Assembly (NCBI GenBank): GCA_052386675.1
Contig: JBQTJX010000063.1
Coordinates: forward strand, 7,627-71,626
Direction: 5' to 3'
Length of the DNA: 64,000 nt
Origin: RBG-16-66-20 sp052386675
GTDB taxonomy: Bacteria > Pseudomonadota > Gammaproteobacteria > Burkholderiales > SG8-39
Shown: piece after piece, positions 7,992 to 17,191 of the stretch
Position numbering within the stretch: the first letter of the stretch is position 1
Layout: every line of letters begins with the position of its first letter
Translations under genes and position numbers: made by a program
Notes under the pieces: model-generated
What the model was told of the DNA's origin: nothing
The model's input: the letters and a program-made list of their open reading frames with translations, nothing else
Database searches by the model: none

Positions 7992-9074
7992 ATGCGCGCG
8001 CGAGAACTGGGCATGTCCCTGGTCGAACTGCTGGTCGCCGTGGCGATCGGCTTGATCGGGATCCTGATCATCACCCAGGCTTATCTGGTCGGCGACAACT
8101 TCAACAAGGCCACCCTCGGCGAGGGGGGCGCGCAGACCAACGGCCTGGTCGCGCTCTACTCCCTGGAGCGCGACGCGCGCGGAGCCGGCTACGGCTTCAA
8201 CAGCGACACCGCGCTGGGTTGCGGTGCCCTGCACTGGCACTACAGCGGGGCGTATTCGATCAAGGCGGGTGGCGCCCTGCCCGACATCCTTTTCGCGCCG
8301 GTCGCGATCACCCATGACACCGTCACGCCGGCGAACCCCGACAAGATCGCCTTCCTCGCCTCCTCCGAAGGCGAGCGCATGCTGCCGACCTCTGTCCTCA
8401 ACAGCAGTGTCCCGGCCTCCACCTACGGCATCGCCGGGGCGCAGGGATTCCAGGTCAACGACGTCGTCGTCCTGGCGAAGGCGACGGACTGCACCGTTCT
8501 GCGGGTGACGTCAATCAATCCCGTCAGTGGAACCCTCACTTTCCAGAGTTCCGCGCCGCTCAATCCGGTGGCGCTCGCGGGCCTGCCCACCTACGCCAGT
8601 GGCGACCTGGTGTTCAACCTGGGCGCCCCGATCCAGCGCAGCTTTGACGTGGCCGGAGGCAAGCTGCGCGTCACCAGTTCCCTGTGGACCACCGGCGTGG
8701 AAACGCCCGAGGAAATCGTGGACGGCGTCGTCGACCTGCGCGCGCTCTACGGCAAGGACACCGACAACAACAACATCGTGGACCAGTACGACACGGTAAC
8801 GCCCACCACCTCGGCTGGCTGGCTGCAGGTGCAGGCGGTGAAGATCGGCTTGCTCGCCCGGATCGGCAACTACGAGAAGAAGTCCGTCGGCGCCGCGGAG
8901 TGCGATGCCACCACCGTCGTACCGGCCTGGTCGGGCTCGGCAGTCGTCGCGCAAGTGACCACCGCCAATCCGTTCCAGGCGATCAGCGTCGCCCCGGGCA
9001 GCGAGGACCGCTGCTATCGGTACCGGGTGTTCGAGACCACGGTACCGCTGCGCAACATGATCTGGAGGCCCTGA
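7992..9074 (+). CDS. pilW: Type IV pilus minor pilin PilW
   Basis: A 360-residue PilW-family protein: signal MRARELG|MSLVELLVAVAIGLIG with Glu at mature position 5, then a large globular domain. Near the C-terminus it carries YGKDTDNNNIVDQY, whose DTDNNNIVD matches the DxDxNxxxD calcium-binding loop pattern. The C-terminal FETTVPLRNMIW is the family's usual ending. Its stop overlaps the pilX start. Confidence 0.88.
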   Translation: MRARELGMSLVELLVAVAIGLIGILIITQAYLVGDNFNKATLGEGGAQTNGLVALYSLERDARGAGYGFNSDTALGCGALHWHYSGAYSIKAGGALPDILFAPVAITHDTVTPANPDKIAFLASSEGERMLPTSVLNSSVPASTYGIAGAQGFQVNDVVVLAKATDCTVLRVTSINPVSGTLTFQSSAPLNPVALAGLPTYASGDLVFNLGAPIQRSFDVAGGKLRVTSSLWTTGVETPEEIVDGVVDLRALYGKDTDNNNIVDQYDTVTPTTSAGWLQVQAVKIGLLARIGNYEKKSVGAAECDATTVVPAWSGSAVVAQVTTANPFQAISVAPGSEDRCYRYRVFETTVPLRNMIWRP

Positions 9075-9682
9075 TGGCCACGACCCGTTCCGCCGCGCGC
9101 AAGGCCCAGCAGGGCCTGGTTCTGTTTATCGCGCTCATCGTACTGGTGGCGATGTCCCTTGCCGGGATCGCGCTGCTGCGCAGCGTCGACACCGGCACCC
9201 TGGTCGCCGGCAACCTCGCCTTCCGGCAGGCGGCGATGCATACCGGCGACATCGGCATCGAGGCGGGGCGCTCGTACCTCATGGGGGTGTCGCCGGCCGC
9301 CAACCTCTACAACGACAACGCCGGCGCCGGCTACTACGCTCTGTGGGCCGAGAACGTGGACCTGCTCGGCAACAAGACGGTGACCACCTCGGACGACTTC
9401 GACTGGAGCACCGCGGTAAACGTCACCAGCCCGACGCCGCCGGCGGGCTACACCGTGAGCTACGTGATCCACCGCCTGTGCGACCAGACTGGCGACCCGG
9501 CGACAGCCGCCACCTGTGTCAGGCAGACCGGCGCCGCCGCGACCACTGGCGGCGGCACCAAGGGCGCCGCCGCCTTCGGCCAGATGGCCATTTCGGTGCC
9601 GACCAATGCGCTGTACCGCATCACCGTCCGCGTCCTCGGGCCGCGGAATTCCACCAGCTTCATTCAGGCGGTCGTGTTCTAG
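9074..9682 (+). CDS. pilX: Type IV pilus minor pilin PilX
   Basis: A 202-residue protein with MATTRSAARKAQQG|LVLFIALIVLVAMSLAGIALL. It lacks the Glu at mature position 5, typical of PilX, which caps the tip complex. The adjoining motif TGTLVAGNLAFRQAAMHTGD is characteristic. The ATG overlaps the pilW stop (TGATGG), so translation is probably coupled. Confidence 0.87.
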   Translation: MATTRSAARKAQQGLVLFIALIVLVAMSLAGIALLRSVDTGTLVAGNLAFRQAAMHTGDIGIEAGRSYLMGVSPAANLYNDNAGAGYYALWAENVDLLGNKTVTTSDDFDWSTAVNVTSPTPPAGYTVSYVIHRLCDQTGDPATAATCVRQTGAAATTGGGTKGAAAFGQMAISVPTNALYRITVRVLGPRNSTSFIQAVVF

Positions 9683-9701
9683 CACGCCAGGAGCAGCACC
9701 C

Positions 9702-12700
9702 ATGTCCACCAGCACGATGACGAATCCGAACGCAACCCCGCTCAAGCGTGCCCTGGCGTGCCTGCTCAGCGCCCTGATGACGGTCTCCGGCCCGGTATCG
9801 GCCGCGCTCACCGACATCTCCAGCGAGCCGCTGGCGCAGCCGGCTTCGAGCGTGAAGCCGAACATCATGCTGATCCTGGATGATTCGGGGTCCATGGAAC
9901 AGCAGTACACGCCGGACTTCCTGGGGCGGCGCTTCGGCGGGGGGAACCCGCTGTGCCACGACGCGGGCGACGACGGCGGCGGCATCACCGGCGGCCTGGA
10001 CAACTGCCAGGCGGGCGACGTGCCACTGATGAGCCCGGACGTCAACACGCAGTATTACAACCCGGAAATCCGCTATTTCCCGCCCGTGAATTTCGACGGC
10101 ACGTCGAAGATTTCCATGACCGCGGCCAACACCACTAACTTCACGGCCGTCCCGACAGATGGCGTCAGTCCCTCGGGCGTAAACAGCTATCGGCACGACA
10201 CCTTCAACATGGTGGAAAACAGCACCGGATCTCTCGTAATCACCGCCAATCTGATCACCGGCTACCCGGACCGCGTCTGGTGCACCAACCAGGCCGACAG
10301 TGCGACCGACACCGCCCTGTGCAAGGTGAACAGCGCCTATTCCTACCCGGATGCGACCTTCCCGTTCGGCCTGACCACCGGCGGCGCCATCAAGTACCGC
10401 ACGGGCGGCCCCTACTACTACCGCCTAGCCGCCACCGAGCATTGCTCCGACCTGACCATGACCAATTGCGTCGCCTCCGCGACGCCGACCGTCACGCACC
10501 CGGTCCCGGCGCCGGTGCGCTATTGCACCAACAACACGCTGGGAAGTTGCCAGTCGAAGCGCGTCGGCAGCTTCACCTACCCGAAATTCGTCGGCAACGT
10601 TAACCCGGGCTCGACGGCGCAGCCCGGACAGGTGGCTTTCGCCAACCTTTCGGTGAGCGCGCAGCTGGACACGGCCGCGGCCAGCATCACCGGCATCCTG
10701 GTCAATGGCGTCAACATCCTGGCTGGCAACATCAATCTCACGGCCGGCTTCTCGGCCAACACCGCCGCCGACGCGATCCGCAACGCCATCAACGCCAACA
10801 CCGCGACCTCCGGCTACCACGCGGTGCGCAACAACAACCTGGTGTCCGTGCGCTTCGGGCCGGCGACCACCGCGACCCCCGCGCCCACGGCGATCGGGAA
10901 CCCGTCGGCCACGACGGGCACGCCCAGCGCCACGCCGAACGGCAATACGCTGCAGATGCAGTTCGCCGCGCCGACCCTGACCGCGGCCACCTCCACGGCC
11001 ACCATTTCCGGGGTCGACAACGGCGATTCCATCACCGCCTTTTCGGTGAGCGGCACACCGCTGATCACTTCCAGCATTGTTTGCTCCAGCTGCGGCGGAA
11101 GCAACGCTGCTCGCGCGACATCCATGGCCACCCAGCTCGCCGCGGCGATCACCGCCGGCGGCACAGGGTTTACCGCCACCTCCTCGGGCGCGGTCGTCAC
11201 CGTCACCGCGCCCGCGGCGCTGGGCTCCAGCGTCAACGGCGTCACCGCAACCGAGAGTTCCCCGGGCTGCACGGTCAACCGTACCGCCTTCACCGGCGGC
11301 ATCACCACCAACGACGTGAACATGACCACCGGCGCCACCTTTGTCAGCGGCCAGGACCCCACCGCCGCCGCGGTCGCGTTCCGCCAGAACCTGGGCGACT
11401 TCTCGCGCGTCAACATCGTGCCGTTCCAGGACGCCCCCACCAACAGCATCGCCTCGACCTTCACCAAGTACCCGGCGCGCTCCGATTGCGCCTCGACAAG
11501 CTGCAGCTATGACGAGGAAATGACCAACTTCGCCAACTGGTACTCGTACTACCGCACCCGGATGGCGATGGCCAAGACCGCCATCGGCCGCGCCTTCGTC
11601 AGCATCACCGACGCCTTCCGCGTCGGCTTCATCACCATCAATCCCGGCGGCGACCTCACCAACCGCTTCAAGGCGGTGTCGGAGTTCACCTCGGGTTCGG
11701 GCAATACCAAGGATCTCTGGTACCAGTGGCTCTACAAGCAGGAGTCGCACGGCTCGACGCCGCTGCGCGAGGCTCTGGCGCGCGTGGGCCGCTACTTTGG
11801 CGGCGTCACGACAGGCATCAGCTCGGGCATGGGCGCGAGCCCGATCCAGGTCGCCTGCCAGCCCAACTTCGCGATCCTGACCACGGACGGCTACTGGAAC
11901 GGCAATGCCGGTGTCCAGCTGAACGGCAGCGCCATCGGCAACCAGGACAACGTGGACAGCGGCTTTTCCACGCGCGCTGGGGCGCGCTTCGACGGCGGCA
12001 ACGCCGCGACCACCGAAACGCTGGCGGACGTGGCGCTGTATTACTACAAGACCGACCTGCGCGCGGACCTCGCCGACCAGGTTCCGGTGACCACCGGCGA
12101 CCCGGCCGCGCACCAGCACATCACCTTGTCCACCGTCGGCATGGGCCTTGCCGGCCTGCTCACCTTCGACCAGAACTACCAGTCGGGCTCGAGCCCGGAT
12201 TTCGAGAGGCTGAAAATCGCGCCCGGTTCCGGCGGCCTCGACTGGCCCAACCCGCATGCGACCGATGAGGGCAAGCTGGACGACCTGTGGCACGCGGCGG
12301 TGAACGGCCGCGGCACCTTCTTCAGCGCCAAGGACCCGGCGGAACTCTCCAGCGCCATCGCCGAGACGCTCAATTCGGTGAACGCCAGGGTGGGCGCCGG
12401 CGCTGCGGCGGCGACCTCCAACCTGCAGCCGGTGGCCGGCGACAACTTTGCCTTCACCGCGCAGTACGAGACGGTGCAGTGGATCGGTGACATCAAGGCG
12501 CGCACCATCGACCTGTCCACCGGCACGGTGGCCACCCGCGAGCTTTGGGCGGCGGCAGTGCTGCTCGATTCACGCGCCCACACCACGCGCAACATCTACA
12601 CCCTGGACGCCACCGACGTCACCGGCACCGGGGACAACTTCAACAAGCTGAAGTCGTTCTGCTACCCGGGCGCCATCTCCAATGCCAGCTACCCGACCTG

Positions 12701-14657
12701 CACCGACGGCGCCGGGCTGACCGCGGCGGAACTGGATTTCTTCACGCCGATGGCGGCTTCGGCCTCGCCCTCGCTGCAGCCGGCGCTCACGCAGTCCGCC
12801 ACCATCATCACCAACGGGGCGGCGGCGGAGGCGACCAAGGAGCGGCTGGTGGACTTCCTGCGCGGCGACCCCTCCTATGAAACAAGCGGCGGCACGGGGC
12901 TGACCGACCTGTTCCGCAACCGCTCTAGCGTGATGGGCGACATCATCAACGCCCAGCCGGCCTATGTGAAGGCCTCGCCCTTCAGCTACAACACCGGCAT
13001 CGCCGCCGGCAAGGACCCCTTCTACCAGGAGTTCCGCGCCACCACGAACGGCACCAGTGGCACGCGCAAGGGTACGGTGTACGTGGCCTCCAACGAGGGC
13101 ATGCTGCACGCCTTCGAGACCGATCCGGACAACAACCCCTACTTCCAGACCGCCGGCATCGGCACCGCGATCACCTCCGACGACACCTTCACCGGGACGC
13201 TGAGCACCAGCCCCACCGGCGGCGAGGGCGCGGAGCGCTGGGCCTACATCCCGAACCTGGTGATGAAGGACATGAAGCGCCTGGCCGATTCGCCTTATTC
13301 GCACCGCTTCTACACCGACGGTTCCCCGGTGGTGGGCGATGTCTGCTTCGGCCACACCACGGCCGTGCCCTGCTCGGCGCAGGCGAACTGGCGCACCATC
13401 CTGGTGGCCGGCCTGAACGCGGGCGGCCGCGGCTACTACGCGCTTGACGTGACCGATCCGGACAACCCCAAGGGCCTGTGGGAGATCAAGGGCGGCACCG
13501 GCACCACGTGCCTGACCGACGCCCAGGCCGACGGCGGCACCTTCTCCGAGGACTGCAACATCGGCAACAGCTTCGGCAATCCGCTGATCGTCAAGCGCAA
13601 GTCCGACGGCAAGTGGGTGGTGATCTTCTCCTCGGGCCTGAATAACCTCGCCCCGGGCGACGGCAAGGGCTACCTCTACGTGGCGGACGCGCAGACCGGC
13701 GCGATCCTGAAGCGCTACTCCACCGGCGTCGGCTGCGACGGCGTCAGCACCACCGCGCCCTGCGTCGCCGGCACCAACGACCCCAGCGGCCTTGGCCGCA
13801 TCAACGCCTGGGTGGACAACGCCTCGCTCGAGAACCTCGCGCTCACCGTCTACGGAGGCGACCTCAAGGGCAACCTCTGGCGCATCCAGCTGGACAATTC
13901 GGTGGGCGCGGTGCCGGTGGACTCGGTGACGCGCCTCGCCACTCTGACCGCGCCGGACGGCACGGCGCAGCCGATCACCACCAAGCCGGAACTGGGCGAG
14001 GTGAGCGCCCAGCGCGTGGTGTTCCTCGGCACCGGCAAGTTCCTCGGCACCACGGACAAGGCGAGCACCCAGCGCCAGTCGGTCTACGCCATCAAGGATC
14101 CGATGAGCGGCGTGGTGTCTCCGGCGGTGACGATGACGCGCGGCGGCGCCTTCCCGACCTCGACCATCACCGACTTCGTGCGCCAGGACCTGACCGCCAG
14201 CCCGACCAACCCGACCACCGAACGCACGGTCGCGACGGTCAATCCGGTGGACTTCAGCAGCGCATCCGTGGGCGGCTGGTTCATCGACCTGCCCGATGGC
14301 GCCACAGGCGGCAACGGCAGCGAGCGCGTCAACGTCGACCCGATCCTGCAGCTGGGCACGCTGGTGATGCCCTCGAACGTGCCCTCGACCGACACCTGTG
14401 TCGCCGGCGGCTTCGGCTGGATCAACTTCCTCGACTTCAAGACCGGCGGCTTCATCCCGGGCTCCACCGCGAACATGGCGAGCACCAAGATCTCCGCCTC
14501 GCTGGTGGTCGGCATCAACGTGGTGCAGCTGCCCGGCGGCACGATCAAGACCATCGTCACCACGGCCGACAACCAGCAGCTGACCAAGGACACGCCCGTG
14601 GCGCCCAGCACGCTCGTGGGCCGGCGCGTGTCCTGGCGTGAGTTGTTCTTCGAGTAA
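9702..14657 (+). CDS. pilY1: Type IV pilus tip adhesin/assembly factor PilY1
   Basis: A 1651-residue exported protein with signal peptide ending near residue 35. A von Willebrand A-type MIDAS, DDSGSM at residues 60-65, opens the N-terminal part, and the PilY1 C-terminal beta-propeller (Neisseria PilC/PilY1 domain) begins around residue 1100 (VYVASNEGMLHAFETDPDNNPY). It is longer than the roughly 1160 residues of the P. aeruginosa protein. Part of the excess is a Thr/Ala/Ser-rich insert at about residues 297-545 built of two related modules (see findings). CAGGAG lies 8 bases before the ATG. Confidence 0.9.
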   Translation: MSTSTMTNPNATPLKRALACLLSALMTVSGPVSAALTDISSEPLAQPASSVKPNIMLILDDSGSMEQQYTPDFLGRRFGGGNPLCHDAGDDGGGITGGLDNCQAGDVPLMSPDVNTQYYNPEIRYFPPVNFDGTSKISMTAANTTNFTAVPTDGVSPSGVNSYRHDTFNMVENSTGSLVITANLITGYPDRVWCTNQADSATDTALCKVNSAYSYPDATFPFGLTTGGAIKYRTGGPYYYRLAATEHCSDLTMTNCVASATPTVTHPVPAPVRYCTNNTLGSCQSKRVGSFTYPKFVGNVNPGSTAQPGQVAFANLSVSAQLDTAAASITGILVNGVNILAGNINLTAGFSANTAADAIRNAINANTATSGYHAVRNNNLVSVRFGPATTATPAPTAIGNPSATTGTPSATPNGNTLQMQFAAPTLTAATSTATISGVDNGDSITAFSVSGTPLITSSIVCSSCGGSNAARATSMATQLAAAITAGGTGFTATSSGAVVTVTAPAALGSSVNGVTATESSPGCTVNRTAFTGGITTNDVNMTTGATFVSGQDPTAAAVAFRQNLGDFSRVNIVPFQDAPTNSIASTFTKYPARSDCASTSCSYDEEMTNFANWYSYYRTRMAMAKTAIGRAFVSITDAFRVGFITINPGGDLTNRFKAVSEFTSGSGNTKDLWYQWLYKQESHGSTPLREALARVGRYFGGVTTGISSGMGASPIQVACQPNFAILTTDGYWNGNAGVQLNGSAIGNQDNVDSGFSTRAGARFDGGNAATTETLADVALYYYKTDLRADLADQVPVTTGDPAAHQHITLSTVGMGLAGLLTFDQNYQSGSSPDFERLKIAPGSGGLDWPNPHATDEGKLDDLWHAAVNGRGTFFSAKDPAELSSAIAETLNSVNARVGAGAAAATSNLQPVAGDNFAFTAQYETVQWIGDIKARTIDLSTGTVATRELWAAAVLLDSRAHTTRNIYTLDATDVTGTGDNFNKLKSFCYPGAISNASYPTCTDGAGLTAAELDFFTPMAASASPSLQPALTQSATIITNGAAAEATKERLVDFLRGDPSYETSGGTGLTDLFRNRSSVMGDIINAQPAYVKASPFSYNTGIAAGKDPFYQEFRATTNGTSGTRKGTVYVASNEGMLHAFETDPDNNPYFQTAGIGTAITSDDTFTGTLSTSPTGGEGAERWAYIPNLVMKDMKRLADSPYSHRFYTDGSPVVGDVCFGHTTAVPCSAQANWRTILVAGLNAGGRGYYALDVTDPDNPKGLWEIKGGTGTTCLTDAQADGGTFSEDCNIGNSFGNPLIVKRKSDGKWVVIFSSGLNNLAPGDGKGYLYVADAQTGAILKRYSTGVGCDGVSTTAPCVAGTNDPSGLGRINAWVDNASLENLALTVYGGDLKGNLWRIQLDNSVGAVPVDSVTRLATLTAPDGTAQPITTKPELGEVSAQRVVFLGTGKFLGTTDKASTQRQSVYAIKDPMSGVVSPAVTMTRGGAFPTSTITDFVRQDLTASPTNPTTERTVATVNPVDFSSASVGGWFIDLPDGATGGNGSERVNVDPILQLGTLVMPSNVPSTDTCVAGGFGWINFLDFKTGGFIPGSTANMASTKISASLVVGINVVQLPGGTIKTIVTTADNQQLTKDTPVAPSTLVGRRVSWRELFFE

Positions 14658-15225
14658 GCAGCGGATCGCGGCGGCGCTCGCCGCCTCCGCTGCACTGCAC
14701 GCCCTGCTTGTCGCGGGGCTGCAGCAGTCCGTCGGAAGCCGCTGGGGCGGGTTCTCCTGGGAGCAATTCTCCGCGCCGATCCGCGCGGTTCTGGTCTCCG
14801 ACCAGGCTGCACCCGCGCCTCCTGCAGCGGAACCCGTCGCGCCGAACGCGACCGTTCCTTCCACTGCAGCCAGTGAATCCGCGCCCCGCTCGCTGCTACC
14901 CCAGCCCCACTACTTCCTCACCCGCGAGCTCGACGTCCGGCCCGGGATCATGACCCGCACCGAGCCCGGGTATCCGGAGGCCGCGGCGCGCCGCTTCCTC
15001 TCCGGCCGGGTCGTGGTCCGGCTCTACATTGCGGAAAGCGGGACGGTAGATCGGGTCGAGATTCTGAACGCTGAACCGCCGGGCTACTTCGAAGATTCGG
15101 CCGAGCGTGCCTTTCTCGCCGCGCGCTTCTCGCCGGGCATGAAGAACGGCCGCCCGGTGAAGGCACAGATGACCCTGGAGGTGAACTTCGACAGCGCCGA
15201 CGCGCCGAAACTGCCCGGCGGCTAG
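14638..15225 (+). CDS. TonB-like protein (C-terminal TonB domain)
   Basis: A 195-residue protein with an N-terminal membrane helix (AAALAASAALHALLVAGL), a proline/alanine linker (about 55-90) and a TonB C-terminal domain with GRVVVRLYIAESGTVDRVEI and AFLAARFSPGMKNGRPVKAQ. It starts at a GTG that overlaps the pilY1 end by 20 bases, so it is probably translated from the pilus operon message. TonB domains normally couple proton-motive force to outer-membrane receptors; no exbB/exbD or receptor gene is nearby. A pilus-linked role is possible but unproven. Confidence 0.75.
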   Translation: MSCSSSKQRIAAALAASAALHALLVAGLQQSVGSRWGGFSWEQFSAPIRAVLVSDQAAPAPPAAEPVAPNATVPSTAASESAPRSLLPQPHYFLTRELDVRPGIMTRTEPGYPEAAARRFLSGRVVVRLYIAESGTVDRVEILNAEPPGYFEDSAERAFLAARFSPGMKNGRPVKAQMTLEVNFDSADAPKLPGG

Positions 15226-16151
15226 CGCTTCCTCACCAGCTCCCGCGGCAGTGTGAACACCACGCCCTCGGTAATGCCATCCAGCGGCCGCACGCTCGCC
15301 GCACCCAGTTCCTTCAGGCGCGCCACCAGTTGCTCCACAAGTACTTCAGGGGCAGAGGCCCCGGCGGTGACGCCTATGCGCCTCTTGCCGGCGATCCATT
15401 CGGCCTTGAGGTCCGCGGCGCTGTCGACCATGTAGGCTTCCGCGCCGATATGCTCGGCGACCTCGCGCAGGCGATTGGAGTTGGAACTGTTGGGCGATCC
15501 CACCACGATCACCACGTCGCACTGCGGCGCCATGAACTTGACCGCGTCCTGGCGGTTCTGGGTGGCGTAGCAGATGTCGTCGCGTTTGGGACCGCGGATC
15601 TGCGGGAAGCGCGCGCGCAGCGCGGCGACGATGCGCTGCGCGTCGTCCACCGACAGCGTGGTCTGGGTGACGTAGGAGAGCCTGAGCGGGTCGCGCACCT
15701 GCAGGGAGGCGACATCCTCCAGGGTCTCGATCAGGGAGATGCCGCTCGAGGCCTGGCCGACGGTGCCCTCGGCCTCGGGGTGACCACGATGCCCGATCAT
15801 CACGATCTCGTAGCCTTCGCGCAGCATCTTCGAGACCTCGACGTGCACCTTCGTCACCAGCGGACAGGTGGCGTCGAACACCTTGAGGCCGCGGCGCTCG
15901 GCATCGGCGCGCACCTCCTTCGACACCCCGTGCGCCGAGAACACCAGCGTCGCCCCGGCCGGGACCTCGTCCAGTTCCTCGACGAACACCGCGCCCTTGC
16001 CGCGCAGCGCCTCCACCACGGTCTTGTTGTGGACGATCTCGTGGCGCACGTAGATCGGGCGGCCGAATTGCTCGAGTGCGCGCTCCACGATCTCGATCGC
16101 GCGCTCGACGCCGGCGCAGAAGCCGCGGGGATTGGCGAGCAGGACGTCCAT
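15222..16151 (-). CDS. ispH: 4-hydroxy-3-methylbut-2-enyl diphosphate reductase
   Basis: A 309-residue LytB/IspH enzyme, last step of the MEP isoprenoid pathway, giving IPP and DMAPP. The three cluster-ligating cysteines are visible in ANPRGFCAGV, FDATCPLVTKVH and GSPNSSNSNRL-adjacent ICYATQNRQ; the substrate-binding histidines lie in VRHEIVHNK and SAHGVS. The start at 16151 gives the usual MDVLLANPRGFCAGV N-terminus. Its stop shares CTAG with the convergent TonB-like gene. A GATAAT lies 6 nt before the ATG. Confidence 0.96.
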   Translation of the reverse strand: MDVLLANPRGFCAGVERAIEIVERALEQFGRPIYVRHEIVHNKTVVEALRGKGAVFVEELDEVPAGATLVFSAHGVSKEVRADAERRGLKVFDATCPLVTKVHVEVSKMLREGYEIVMIGHRGHPEAEGTVGQASSGISLIETLEDVASLQVRDPLRLSYVTQTTLSVDDAQRIVAALRARFPQIRGPKRDDICYATQNRQDAVKFMAPQCDVVIVVGSPNSSNSNRLREVAEHIGAEAYMVDSAADLKAEWIAGKRRIGVTAGASAPEVLVEQLVARLKELGAASVRPLDGITEGVVFTLPRELVRKR

Positions 16152-16158
16152 GCGCCGA

Positions 16159-16719
16159 TTATCTCCCGGGCTTGCGGGCGTAGGCGGCATCGAACGCGGC
16201 TTCCAGCCTGGCCGAATCTTCCTTCCCGGTGCCGCGCAGGCCGTCGATCACCTGCCTCGCCCATTCGAAATACGCCTGCCGCCGCGCCAGTTCCCATTGC
16301 GCGGGCGGCCGGTCGGCGACGTCGCGCAGGTTGCAGATCTTGTCGGCCAGCTTCACCAGCCTCGCGCCCTCGGAAAGCGTCGAGGCATGCTCGACCTGGG
16401 CGCGCTTGCGCTCCGCCTTTGGCAGCGAGGTGTCGTCGGTGACCTCGGCGACGATGCCGGCGATGCGCTCGCCAAAGGCCTGCCGCAGCTCGGCCTGGGT
16501 CGTATCGGTGTCCTCGATGGTGTCGTGCAGCAGCGCCGCGGCGAGCACCTCGATGTCGCCGACGCCGCCTTCCCGCGCCAGCACCTCCGCCAACGCGATC
16601 GGATGGTTGATGTAGGGCGAAGCCTCGGCATCCTTGCGCCGCTGGTCGCGGTGCTTGTGCGCGGCGAAGGCGAGCGCGCGCAGCAGCAGCGCGATGCCGG
16701 TCTCAGGCGCGCTTCTCAT
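16159..16719 (-). CDS. HD-domain hydrolase, MESH1-like single-domain (p)ppGpp hydrolase family
   Basis: A 186-residue protein with the order of motifs of the RelA/SpoT hydrolase domain and of metazoan MESH1: HKHRDQRRKD, YINHPIALAEVL, AAALLHDTIEDTDT (the metal-binding HD), EVTDDTSL, ERKRAQVEHA, LVKLADKICNLRDV. There is no synthetase, TGS or ACT domain. ATG 16719 is chosen because AGGAGGG ends 5 bases upstream; it overlaps lspA by 17 bases. It occupies the place of fkpB (slpA) in the usual lspA-fkpB-ispH order. Hydrolysis of (p)ppGpp or a related nucleotide is inferred from the family. Confidence 0.82.
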   Translation of the reverse strand: MRSAPETGIALLLRALAFAAHKHRDQRRKDAEASPYINHPIALAEVLAREGGVGDIEVLAAALLHDTIEDTDTTQAELRQAFGERIAGIVAEVTDDTSLPKAERKRAQVEHASTLSEGARLVKLADKICNLRDVADRPPAQWELARRQAYFEWARQVIDGLRGTGKEDSARLEAAFDAAYARKPGR

Positions 16720-17191
16720 GCCCGCCCTCCTGCTTGCCAATGAAGCTCTCCAGGATCAGGATCCCCGCGCCCACCGTGATGCCGCAGTCGGCGACGTTGA
16801 ACGCCGGCCAGTGCCAGCCGGCGGCGTGGAAGTCCAGGAAGTCCACCACTCCGCCCAGCGTCAGCCGGTCCCACAGGTTGCCAAGCGCCCCGCCAAGGAT
16901 AAGCGCGAGGCCGGTGCAAAAGAGGCCCTTCCCCGGGTTGCGCAGCAGCAGGACCGAGATGACAACGGTGGCCACCAGGGCCACGGCGGCAAAAAACCAC
17001 ATCTGCCAGCCGCCGGCGCCGGCGAGGAAGCTGAACGCGGCGCCTTTGTTGAATACCAGGACCAGGTTGAAGAAGCCGGTCACTTCGAGGCGCTCGCCCG
17101 GGGCGAAGGCCTGGAGCACCGTCACCTTGCTCAGGCGGTCGGCAAGCACAATCACCGCCGCCACGATGAACCACGGCAACGCCTTAGGCAT
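16703..17191 (-). CDS. lspA: Lipoprotein signal peptidase (signal peptidase II)
   Basis: A 162-residue four-helix inner-membrane aspartyl protease that removes signal peptides from prolipoproteins. Conserved parts are the first helix with ADRLSK, FNLVLVFNKGAAFS, LGGALGNLWDRL, VVDFLDFH (catalytic Asp) and PAFNVADCGI (second catalytic Asp; Cys where Ser is common). It overlaps the ileS stop by 8 bases and the HD-hydrolase start by 17. Confidence 0.95.
   Translation of the reverse strand: MPKALPWFIVAAVIVLADRLSKVTVLQAFAPGERLEVTGFFNLVLVFNKGAAFSFLAGAGGWQMWFFAAVALVATVVISVLLLRNPGKGLFCTGLALILGGALGNLWDRLTLGGVVDFLDFHAAGWHWPAFNVADCGITVGAGILILESFIGKQEGGHEKRA

Noticed and set aside
10425..14864. Long minus-strand frames opposite pilY1 (622 and 764 codons)
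   Set aside because: Low-complexity Gly/Arg/Ala/His/Val composition, no starts with ribosome signals, and full overlap with the well-supported PilY1 frame.
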